Shown here: piece after piece, positions 1 through 9,670 of the stretch
How positions within the stretch are numbered: the stretch's first letter is position 1
Layout of the letters: each line of letters opens with the position of its first letter
Assembly: GCA_027600665.1 (NCBI GenBank)
Contig: JADGJL010000272.1
Coordinates: 1 to 27,517, forward strand
Source of the DNA: Irineochytrium annulatum
Lineage: Eukaryota > Chytridiomycota > Chytridiomycetes > Chytridiales > Chytridiaceae
Direction of reading: 5' to 3'
DNA length: 27,517 nucleotides
The notes under the pieces: model-generated
What the model was told of the DNA's origin: nothing
Database searches by the model: none
The model's input: the letters and a program-made list of their open reading frames with translations, nothing else
Program-made: the position numbers and the translations under genes

Positions 1-459
1 GGGCAACGGGAATGGGACGGCGGAGACCGGGAGTTTGGCGGCGACAGTGGCGGCAGCGGCGTTGTTGCCGATCTTCAAGATTTCGATCTCGTCGCTGTAC
101 TTCGCGCTGGTCGTCAACGGGTTCATGGCATTCTTATTGAACTTCGTCTCATTCTCGGCAAATAGGAGGGTTGGGGCGTTGAGCATGACCGTGGCGGGGA
201 ATGTTAAGCAGGCCATGACGATCGTCCTGTCGGTGTGGATCTTTGGCTTCGTTATTACGCTTGTCAATGGAGTTGGTGCGTATTGGTTATCAACTTCCTT
301 ATTAGCATTTGTTTCTAACTCCACATGTTCAGGGATTTTGTTAACGTTATTAGGCGGTGCGTGGTATAGGTGTGTACTTTGCTGGCAGTCATCATCGAAT
401 TTCAAGCTAATGATCCTTTATCTTTTAGCGCCATTGGGCTGCGACGTAGGATACCATGA
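1..459 (+). CDS. TPT/SLC35-family transporter, C-terminal part (5' end outside window)
   Basis: Exons <1-275, 333-369 and 429-459, frame starting at base 2. The introns are 276-332 (GTGCGT...TTCAG, branch-like CTAAC near 316) and 370-428 (GTGTGT...TTTTAG). Joining them continues the protein through LLTLLGGAWYSAIGLRRRIP to a TGA at 457-459. The visible part has several hydrophobic helices and the block AGNVKQAMTIVLSV, then VNGVG-ILLTLLGGAWYS, which matches the end of drug/metabolite-superfamily triose-phosphate/nucleotide-sugar transporters (TPT, SLC35-like), where a conserved Lys lies in the penultimate helix. Such proteins are usually 10-helix antiporters of Golgi, ER or plastid membranes; the substrate cannot be read from this fragment. 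The short basic tail (LRRRIP) is cytosolic in this family. An initiation codon is not in view: the ATG at base 125 is internal. Reading straight through the first intron gives a poor hydrophilic end, so splicing is preferred. Confidence 0.8.
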
Positions 460-667
460 TGGATCGGTTTGTTTTTGGACGGGTGGACGATGACGGCCGT
501 TGGGGGCTTTTTGATTTAACGATTTCAAATGAATAGACTCACGAGTAACTATTTAAATAAATCTGCTTGTACATTGGGCGTTGGCGAGGTTGGCGGGGTT
601 CCGAAATCTAACAGAATTGACTATCCGCTTAAACACAACCACCCGCTCGCCGCCCGCCCGCATCAGC

Positions 668-1486
668 ATGTCGTCCATGGTCGATTCCCTGTTCTCGATC
701 CTCCGCCGACTCCGCAAGACGGCGGATCGTGAGCTTCGCTTTCTCCTCCTCGGCCTCGACAATGCGGGGAAGACATCAATCTTGAAGCGCCTCGCGCTCG
801 AGGACATTACGGAGGTGAAGCCGACGCAGGGGTTTAATATCAAGAGCGTGCAGCAGGATGGGTTCAAGATGAACGTTTGGGATATTGGGGGTTCGTTCAT
901 TGCTTGCTTCTTGAGTTGAGGTGGATGGCTGACATCTTCTGCAGGTCAAAAGTCCATCAGGCCCTATTGGAGAAATTACTTTGATAGCACCGATGTTTTG
1001 GTAAGAATGCCTCCGTTCGTTCATTTGCATATTTTTTGGCGCTTGTTAAGTTATGTGCAGATCTACGTCATCGACAGCTCCGACAAGAGGAGGCTGGAGG
1101 AGACGTGAGTTCACGCGATCTTTGCTTCTCTGATAGTCCAAATCTCACATTTTTGTTCGTTTTACAGCGGCATGGAGCTGAATCAGCTTCTTGAGGAAGC
1201 AAAGCTCGCCAATGTCCCCGTTCTCGTTTTCGCGAATAAGCAGGACCTGCAATCAGCTCTGCCCGGTGATGAGGTCGGATTTCCAACGAATACTCTATTT
1301 GTTTTTGGGCACTAATTTGCACAAATAATTTGATACCACATTACTATGCAGATCGCCATCGGGCTAAATCTGAACTCGATTCGGGACCGAAAGTGGCATA
1401 TTAGGCCTTGCTCGGCCGTTTCTGGGGAGGGCGTCTCGGAGGGGATGGAGTGGGTGAGTTCGCTTGTCGATCTTCGTAATTTCTAG
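668..1486 (+). CDS. ARL3: ARL3-like small GTPase (ARF family)
   Basis: Exons 668-890, 945-1000, 1061-1104, 1168-1273 and 1352-1486; 187 residues (human ARL3 is 182). Motifs in order: P-loop GLDNAGKT (29-36), switch I Thr in [11 protein letters not shown] (51-61), switch II WDIGGQ (71-76), NKQD (131-134) and the guanine-contacting SAV (164-166). [16 protein letters not shown] and [14 protein letters not shown] are much closer to ARL3 than to ARF1 or ARL1. ARL3 acts with GDI-like carriers (UNC119, PDE6D families) to release lipidated cargo in cilia, so it hints at a flagellated organism (inference). Start at 668 is used; MVDSL at 677 is possible. There is no Gly2 for myristoylation. The 3' end is ambiguous: a good donor (GTGAGT) follows Trp177 at 1454. 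Reading through gives [10 protein letters not shown] and a TAG at 1484-1486, which resembles the ARF-family C-terminal helix. Splicing 1454-1516 would end in SSPPSKR at 1558 and looks less likely. Confidence 0.9.
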
Positions 1487-2792
1487 TTATCGCCAACAAA
1501 GCTATGTCCAATTTAGGCAATATCTGTCTGCACGAGCAGCCCACCCTCCAAGCGATGAAACAACCCCTTTGTGGTGCTTGACTACGGTTACCTCGTCGGC
1601 GTTGCATAGACTTTCCTCTATTTATATGTACTAAATTAAAATATGATCTGATCGCATTTGAAGGCTGTGAACGCTACTCAGTTGCTCCACTTGCACCGCT
1701 GTGAGCTCAAACTACGTTTTAGCTGGAGATGAATGACAACTTGGAGGGTCGTCGCAACGGAACACGATTAAAAGTAGGAAAGACCACCTATGCTCCCATC
1801 GCGAACGCGGAAACGACAGGAGTCGTCGCCACGGTAGCCTCAACGCCGAACAGCCTAAAACACTGCAGTGATTACTAATACTTGAGCCGTTCCTGGCTCT
1901 TGACGGCCGGTAAGATATTGATCGCATCCACAAGTGGACCGGCATCGTTACCATGTCGTTATTTTTCCCTTCTGCTTTCTATGTCTCTGTGCGTTGTGCG
2001 TGTGTGTTTTGTTCTTCAACAGACGTTTGTTGGGTTTACGTGCCAACATAAATTAGGTTAATCACTAAAGAACAGCGAATGCCTTGTTGATTACAATACT
2101 TAGGGGATGCAACTGTACAATGAAGTAAATAGACGAGCAAATAAACAGCAGTCACACGAAACTATCTCAGCAATAAAGGATGTTTACTTGCTAGAGTAAC
2201 AACTAAAGACTTGCTATTACCATTAAAGCCGCCGTCTCGGAGAGCAAGTTCCGCTAGATTCCCAACACGGACCATATTGTCGCAAAGTTAACAATCATAT
2301 CGTATAAATATGCCGCCTGTACAAAGTTCGCCGACAGCAGCGATGTGAGCTTAATAGAACCGTATAGTCGACATTGAATGCTGCTCGATTCGCAAACGCA
2401 GCAATTACTCCTTGCTCAATGCCCCACCACCATGAAATAACTGCAGAAACTTCCATTCCACAACGTAGTACAACGTAATCTTTAAACCCACTCGCTCTTA
2501 TACTCTATGTCCTTCAACTCTGAACGATAAGCACTGTAATTAGCTCCAGAGTCTCGAGATATTCGGTAGGAATGTCCACTGGAATGCGACGGATTGCACG
2601 GAGAAGGGAAAAGCAATGACCTAGATTTCAGTAGTTGCCCATTAACATGCAGCTGCGGAGTTCACATAGCAGAACACCAGTTACCTAGACCAAATCTGAT
2701 ATCGGCACCATATTCGTACTCGACACTGCAAGCTTGCATTGCATCGGTAGAGTAGACATCTTTCGGATTGCGGCTCGCGACCAAAATATAGT
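1487..2792. other. Intergenic, convergent 3' flanks
   Basis: This 1.3 kb lies between the 3' ends of the ARL3-like gene and the PPR gene. It is AT-richer than its flanks, holds only short open frames without protein-like composition, and shows no tRNA box A/B pair, rRNA, or repeat that I recognise. It presumably contains both transcripts' 3' UTRs; AT-rich tracts with AATAAA-like words occur, for example CAAATAAAC near 2138-2146. Confidence 0.5.
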
Positions 2793-5315
2793 TTATCTCA
2801 ACAACTGCTCAATCAAGCGCCACTTGTCCTGTTGGTTCGTTTCTAAGTACATGTTTCCAATTAATTCCAAATTCTCCCGGCGCAACGCTACACCCTCCCC
2901 TAGTGCCCTTTGGAATAGCAATTCGGCAATCTCGTAATCCTTTTCCATCACATACTGTCGAATCAATGCGCCGTAGGCGAGCGACATGATCGCAGGCCCT
3001 GTATCTGATGCCGCAGAATTTTTGGAGAGAAGTTCCATATCCTGGAAAAAGCGCATCGTCGGTGCCGATCCGAGCTCGCGCAAAGTGTCATCGCGCACGC
3101 GTTGCAGGGCCAGACCGGCGCTAGCAGTCAAGCGTGCTTTCGGCGGCGTCAACTCGCGCCCGCGGACGTAAAGTTCATCGGAGTTGCCGCAGTTAGTTAT
3201 GTTCGCGATGTTCTCCATCAATGCCACGAGTCGATATCCCTTAAACACGATCGCCAGCGTGCCACCATCCAACGGAAGCTGCCGCTGCTCGGCAGAAGTA
3301 GATTTTGCGGAGAAACTCCTAAGCGCTCTGTCTAGCAATTCGGTCATACCACCAATATCCCCTGAAGCTGAAAGGCTTTCCATGACTGACTTCAGTGTGT
3401 TTGGTGTTAAGCCGACGCCGATGGCCGCTGTGGCCTCGACGACTTTCCATGCCGCGCTAGCAAGGCCTCGGGAACACAAGGCGACGATGATGACATTTAC
3501 CAGAAGCTCTGCAGGAGGACGACGGCTCCGCGTTTTAATCGCGGAATCAGCAATTCTAGTTTGTAACTGCGCATTTTCACGAAGCAACGTTTCCTTTCCA
3601 TCAGAGGAACATCCAATTTTCTTTCTTCTGTAACCACGATCGTCAGACATTTTCAAGGGCTTTGAAACGGTGAAGAAGTCCCGCGGATGGATTGACATTG
3701 CTTCCGAATTCTGAATCACTTCGGCAAAAAACGATATGGACTCGCCAATGCGACCGCGATTAACCAAAGATTGCAGCATCGTTATCGTCCAGATGACATC
3801 CTCGATTTTTGAAAGAACGACTCGGTCGTGAATTCGTTGAAATCCTTCCCAGTTATGTATTCGCAAACAATAGTTGGCCATAATCGTCGCCACGATAATT
3901 GAATCTCGATGCGCATAATACAGTTCCCAAGCCTCTTCACTGCGGCCCTCACGCAGAAAGATTTGCAGCATAACGGGCGCGCTGTGTCCATCAAATTCAT
4001 CAATGTTGTTTAACATGTCGCGGGCGCTGCGAAGGTCCCCTCCCTTCAGATACCCATTCGCCATAGATGTCCAAATCGGCTTCGTAACAGGCAAGCCGTC
4101 GTCCTGCATACTCGTGAAGACACTTTCGGCCTTCTCCACCGCGCCGTTTTCGAAATGCGCCGCAATCAAGGTTCGGTAACCCCAATGATCCAACTCAAGA
4201 CCATCCTTCACCATCTCGCGGTGCCACATCGTTGCGGATACCAAGTCCCCGTAGCGAGCAAAGCCTTCGACCAGGCTTTGAAGCGCTTTGCCGCGGACTG
4301 AAGTGGTGAGTGCCGGAAAGAGGTGCTTGCTATCAGAAAGAATATTATCCGCAAAGTCGACCGCCATCTTCATGTCACCAACTCGAATGAAGCCAATCAA
4401 GAGCGTCTGCTTAACCTCAGCCGTTAACTCCTCCTTCGACTCCTCCGCAAATTTTAGCGCCGCGGCCGCGTCTCCCTTTAATCCGAATGCAATGCATATC
4501 TGCTTCAACGCGTCATTGATGCTTTGCCGCTCTACATCGCTCGCTTTATGACCGAAAAAGCCGCGTTGAAAGCTACGAAACGAGCTCGTCGCGTCGTCAA
4601 TTTTCCCATTCAGGCAGTCGACGATCACATCTACCATTGCAAGACTAACGTCTGAAATTGCCAGATGCTTAACGAGGGATTGCCATGAAGTTTCCGTCTG
4701 TTTCGGTTTGGTAGAAAAATCTAGAGTCGATAATCTACGTAACAGGATCCACGACGGCAGCGTGAGAGCAAATTTCGGCCGCCGGGGGTTCAAAGTATGT
4801 TCATAGAGTTCTGCGAAAGTCGGAAGGTGCAACCCCGCTCTGTCCACACTTTGATTTGGCGAGAGCGACTGTGACAGCAAGTACAGTGAGAAAGCAGCGA
4901 TGATGTCGTTATGGCCATCGGATCTCAACAAGATATCGGATGCTTGAAACTTGGCGTAGATGTCTGCCGCGAGGATCCAATCACGACCTCGTGTGAACTT
5001 CCGCGTAGTCGCAAGCTTCATCAGACGAGAATACCGGTCATTCGCCGCGTACGGGGCTGCAAAAATCAATAAACTTTCAATCATGTAAGTCTACATACAT
5101 ATGTCGCGCGGTCCCAACAGGAAGAGGAGGCCAACAGACCGCATGAGGTTTGGGCCGACGCCATGGACGTAGTTCGAACTTGTTCGAAGTCTTCGCCATT
5201 CTCTTTCAGCCCCGGCCAAGTCCTCTCTGTCGACCGCTAGCTGCAGTCTGGATGGGCTGCATGTCGCAAGGCCCCGCCGATGTTGCTGGTGGCAGCACCG
5301 AATGAGACGCAACAT
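2793..5315 (-). CDS. Mitochondrial pentatricopeptide-repeat (PPR) protein
   Basis: Exons complement(5099-5315) and complement(2793-5056), 826 residues, joined over a 42-nt intron (5057-5098) with donor GTATGT and acceptor TTTTTGCAG; the split codon T|CC restores the frame. The first exon starts with an Arg-rich, acid-free presequence (MLRLIRCCHQQHRRGLATCS), with RGLA-TCS resembling a matrix-peptidase cleavage region, so mitochondrial import is likely. Most of the chain is alpha-helical. At about residues 325-425 there are successive degenerate 35-residue units of PPR type (WGYRTLIAAHFENGAVEKAE, then WTSMANGYLKGGDLRSARDM). More divergent helical repeats probably occur before and after. PPR proteins bind organellar RNA and act in maturation, stability or translation; the target cannot be deduced. 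A basic, Ser-rich linker (around residues 510-550) interrupts the helical array and might be an unspliced insert or a disordered loop. The downstream in-frame ATG at 5084 lies within the intron and was not chosen because it would lose the presequence. Confidence 0.8.
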
Positions 5316-5966
5316 TCAACGCGTCTCATTACTTCGCACTTCAGATTCGCAAGAACTCACCATCAAACTTACACCAAGATCTCGATATCGCTTTAATTAA
5401 AATCAATACTCGAACGCCATGTGGCAGATACGATGCTATAAAAAAGCCGATGGCACGTAGCACCCAAAAGGCATAAGGCCCAATACGCACGGCAAGATAA
5501 TTTCGATTGCCAGCCTTAATTTAATAAGCGACAAAGGTCCGACAGATGGGACACGAATTCAGATACTAGCCACAAACTCACGCCTGATGCAAAACGAAGC
5601 TTGAACGTGTCCATTTCCAGCATGCTGAAGTCCACATAACTCCATTTCCAGCAGCTGCTGGAATAAGTCTCCAAAAGCCTTCAATGCCCCGACATCACAT
5701 ATGCAGCTCGCAACCAATATCTCAGTCAGCAAACTCCAGAAAAACCACGCAATCCACCCGCTCTATGTATCAGCATAGCTCTTGCTCAACAGTCATCGAT
5801 ACGTGACGAATCAGCCAGCAACGCAAATTGTGTGCGTTGCGCAGCTCGAAATCGGGCTCGAAATCCCACGCAGAAAAGTTCTCTCATCCCTCAACGTTGA
5901 CGCCCTGATTGACGACCACCGTGAGTCAAAAGACCGGAGTGGGAACGCCATTATCGAGACGTTGCC
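5316..5966. other. Intergenic, divergent promoter region
   Basis: The region separates the start codons of the PPR gene (-) and the zinc-repeat gene (+), so it should hold both promoters. No coding frame or RNA gene is convincing. It contains a short direct repeat whose two copies run into palindromes (5610-5661, listed separately). Confidence 0.5.
5610..5661. repeat. Direct repeat of 13 nt with embedded palindromes
   Basis: TCCATTTCCAGCA occurs at 5610-5622 and again at 5641-5653, 31 nt apart. Each copy runs into a palindrome: CAGCATGCTG (5618-5627) and CCAGCAGCTGCTGG (5648-5661). Position between two divergent genes makes a dimeric transcription-factor site possible; that role is inference. 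Confidence 0.45.
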
Positions 5967-8900
5967 ATGATTGGGAGTATGCAGCAGCAGCCCGTCCTGA
6001 CCGAGATGCAAGTGGGGCAAGGTGGCGGGAGTGCTGGGGCGGACCTTGACCCGGACCTTTTCCAGACGCAGAAGTCGCAGGCCGGCGGCCAGAGTGGGGA
6101 GCATGGCATGTCGCCAGACGGGCACGGCACCGCGACGGATGCGCCCGCAGGCGATGTGGCTGACCACGGCGGCGAGGAAGAGGACGGCGGGGACGGCGAC
6201 GATGGGCCCAAGAAGAAACGCAGGAAGAAGGGAACCTCCTCGACCAAGAAGAAGTCGGGCTCGCGTTCGAAGGGCTCCAAGGCCAAGAGCGATACGGATG
6301 CCGCGTTATCCGCCATTGCCAAAACCCTCCTCCTTCCGACGCAAACCCCCACTGACGACCATCAGACCGAGGATGAGGACGGGAACGCAACCACAGCCAA
6401 CGTCAACGGCGAAGCAAGCGCGGCGAGCCCGGCCACCGATTCCGCAGCCTCTGCCGCTGCAGTACTCGCCGTCAGCGAGGCTAACCAACATCAACAACCC
6501 AACTTCCATCAACTCGCCCTCCAACAAGGTGATCCGCAAGGGCTCGTACTCCACTACCCCATGGCCAACGTCAACATGACCCCGGCCGATATCCTCGCCG
6601 CGTACCAGCTCCACGCCCAGCAAAACGCGCAATTCGGATATGGCCAGCAGTTTTTTCACCCGGGATTCCAGCAAGACGGCAACTCAACGCTGGATTCGCT
6701 GGCGGCCGCCGCGATCGCTGCGAGTCTCGGGAACGGCGGCGCTCCCCCGGACGCGCAACAACAAGCCATGTCGATGACACCTTTCCAAATGATGCACATG
6801 CAATGTGAGTTCTTTTATTTACTACCATGAGGCGTGTAGTATTCGTCTATTCGATCTGAGAGTACATACCAACGACACGCGTTTAGCTGCTGAGCAACAA
6901 CAGCAACTTCAACAACACTACCAGCAGCAACTTGTGCAGCTTCAGCAGCAAGCCGCCGGAGCCCCAACCGGTGCGGTGCAAGCCGTCGCAAAGGCTACTG
7001 ACGACAACGGCGATTCTACCGCGGCCGGAGGCACCAAGAAGCCGAGGCTTAGGACTTTTAAGTACACCGCTCCGCACGGTACGCTTTCAATAATTCGAGT
7101 ACGCCTAATTTACGGCACTGACGCTTGCATCTTATAGGTGAGGGCGAAACCTTCCATATGGGACCCCGTGACACGACGTGCTGCGTTCAGTGCAAGCATC
7201 TCGGTATCGGAGGCGAGAAGATTTGCGATCACGATATGAAGCGAGTTTTCTGCAAGCAGTGCAAGGCTCTCGGCATTGGCGGCCAGCATATTTGCGAGCA
7301 CGACAAGAAGAGGGACGAATGCAGGACCTGCAAGGCGCTCGGTACAGCCATGTTTTTGAAAATGCGACTGTTGTTTTGCCGCTATTTGCGTACTAATCTC
7401 CTTGTTCATTTAAGGCGTGGGAGGAGGAAAAATTTGCGATCACGATAAATGGAAGGACAAGTGCCGCGAGTGCCGCGCCCTTGGTATTGGCGGGAATTCC
7501 TTCTGCCAGCACGAGAAACGCCGTGACGATTGCAAGGAATGCAAGTCCCTCGGCATAGGTGGTGGAAACATCTGCGATCACGGCAAGATGAGGTATGTTT
7601 TACCAGGGCGGGTCATTTGAACGGTCCTGTTTTAAAGGTTTATATCTTAGGTATAAGTGCCAGACTTGCAAGTCACTCGGTGTCGGCGGACGCGGCCTCT
7701 GCCCGCACAACCTTAAGCGGACAGCGTGCTTTCAGTGCATCGCGATGGGTTTCGGATCCGGCTACCCGATGTGCGAGCACAACGCTAAACGCGCCAAATG
7801 CCGCCAGTGCAAGGCTATGGGGACTGGTGGTGAGGCTATCTGCGACCACAACAAAGTCCGGGCCCTTTGCAAGGAGTGCAAGAAGGCTGGCGACGTGGAG
7901 GATGAGGCCGGCTCCTCGGGCGTGACCATGAATGTTGACCTTGCTTCTGTCTGCGAGCACGGTTTGATAAGTAAGTTGATTGTAGTTGCGAGATTGCTCC
8001 GCCCACGGACTAAGCAATTTCTTTTGTAGAGGGGAATTGCCCGACGTGTCTCACTACTTTCGCTAACCAGGGCGGCGAGGAGACGGAGGACGAGCCCGAG
8101 GTCGATGTCACCTTGTTCCTTCGCCCGACAGCGAAGCGCAAGCACAAGCTCCTCCGCACTGAGACCCACCCGATCAAGCGCACGCGCGTCTGCCCCCACG
8201 GCTACCTCAAGCGTGACTGCTCGGACTGCAACGCCACCAACCTCGCCACCGGCGCCACGCACGTGTGCGAGCACGGCATGATCCGCGGCGTCTGCCCGAC
8301 CTGCCAGTCGAACCCAACTGCCTACCAGCCTCCTCCTCCGCCGCCGCCTTCATTCGACATGAAGGCTCTAAGTAACCGCGGGTACCGCCACGGCGACGAC
8401 GAGGAAGACGACGAGGGTCATGACGACGCCGAGTCTGCCGCCCACGACGCGACCCACCACCACATGAACGCCCCCGGCGCCCGTTGCGAGCACGACCGTC
8501 AGCGCAACTTTTGTACCGATTGCCTCCAGACCGGCCGGGGCGGTATTCATGTGTGCTCGCACGGAATTGCGCGGTATCAGGTAAGACTTCTATGGCTTTT
8601 GATATTGGCATCGAATCATTTCTAATCGTCGTTATTAAGTGCGCAGAATGTCGCTCCCACCTCGGCTGGGGCTCCGGAGGTAAGGCGGGCGGCGGCATCG
8701 ACGGGTCGGACGGCAACAGGCTCATGGACGCCGCTAGGGAGATGGTCGAGGCCATCAACGGTGCCGCGTCCGTCGGCGGCGGCCACGTCCTCGTCACGAG
8801 CGAGGGGACCAACGGGGGCGGCGTGTGTGTGCACGGGAAGGTGGCCGAGTGCGAGGAGTGCGCGTCGGCCGTCCTGGGGATGTACCTGAACATTGCAGGC

Positions 8901-9065
8901 AGTGGGGTCGCGAGCCCAGTGGAGCATGGCTCCCCGAAGGCCCCAGCCATTAGCTCGTCGAAGGGGAAGAAGAAGGAGAAGGAGTCAAAGGAGGCCTTAT
9001 GCCCTCACGGGAAAGGGCCTGGGAAGAGGTGCAGGGATTGCGTCATGTCGAGGAGGTCGAAGTGA
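5967..9065 (+). CDS. Nuclear-type protein with about 15 CxHx6CxxC zinc repeats
   Basis: Seven exons: 5967-6804, 6887-7078, 7138-7341, 7415-7592, 7651-7970, 8030-8580, 8640-9065; 902 residues, every junction in frame. Residues 1-80 are acidic and Gly/Asp-rich. Residues 81-110 are strongly basic (PKKKRRKKG, then KKKSGSRSKGSKAKS), a likely nuclear localisation signal. Residues 150-310 are Ala/Gln-rich, with a near poly-Gln run spanning exons 1-2. From residue 359 to the end there are about 15 overlapping units of form C-x2-C-x-x-L/M-G-x-G-G-x3-C-x-H-x6-C, so each CxH is followed six residues later by CxxC (for example CDHDMKRVFCKQC). Four ligands per unit fit one zinc ion. Units 1-8 are regular with the LGIGG spacer; later units are separated by longer linkers, including an acidic stretch and PPPPPPP. 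I do not recognise a named family; a DNA- or RNA-binding or transcriptional role is inferred from the basic, Gln-rich and zinc composition. The intron before exon 7 uses AAG at 8639, since the CAG 6 nt later would lose a CxxC. Confidence 0.85.
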
Positions 9066-9670
9066 GGGGTACGGTTCACTTTCGTGTGGGGCGGAATATT
9101 GATTATACGTGTTTTTTTGATGGTTTCTATCACTTCCTCATTTGCAGACTGTGTTCATTCCCTTGATTCCTTTTAATAGCGTAGTGTCGCAATCGCGATT
9201 TTGAGTATGGTTTCACCTATACCGCACGTGGTGGTCTTCGGATAGTTTGTTTGGATTCTCGCTTTTGTTTTCGTGCTACCTTTTGTCGAGACGGTATTTT
9301 CTATCATATTTGCTTCTTCGTGCGTCGAACCGGTTGAGAACATTTAGCGATCAGGGCCCTGGGTCTTGGATTGCACTTTTGAAAGATCGATTTGTTCATG
9401 GGTTGTGTGCAGTGGTCGGTTTTTTCGCAACCCTAGCTGGCACTTCGGGCTCCTCTGTAGTCTCTACGCGGGATTGTCAATAGTGTAAAAGCGTAATTTA
9501 CTAATGAGTGGAAAAGCATCCTTCTATCAAGGCCGTATTTGACGACTTTAAGTGTCGCTAAATATGACCGCCAAGAATGCTCGCTGGTGGACGCCGGCTC
9601 GTCTCCTGGCGAGAATCATCCTCCTTGATTTACGCGGATCTCTCCGACTTCAATCGTAACATTCGGCCAC
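9066..9670. other. Intergenic; 5' region of the first TIR-ankyrin gene
   Basis: This holds the 3' flank of the zinc-repeat gene and the upstream region of the TIR-ankyrin gene. T-rich stretches follow the stop at 9065. No gene is apparent. Near the right end are two out-of-frame upstream ATGs (9564 and 9577) and a 10-mer, ATTTGACGAC (9537-9546), which also lies upstream of the paralogue at 13327-16634. Confidence 0.5.
9537..9546 (+). promoter_or_regulatory. Shared upstream 10-mer, copy 1
   Basis: ATTTGACGAC lies 125-134 nt before the start codon at 9671. The identical word stands at 16781-16790 on the other strand, 147-156 nt before the start of the paralogue. It may be a retained promoter element; two copies are weak evidence. 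Confidence 0.25.

Noticed and set aside
6306..6674. Minus-strand open frames inside the zinc-repeat gene
   Set aside because: They are by-products of GC-rich codons in exon 1 and match no protein pattern.
6890..6960. CAG/CAA run as a microsatellite or expansion repeat
   Set aside because: Mixed CAA/CAG codons in frame encode a Gln-rich segment; no pure long repeat is present.
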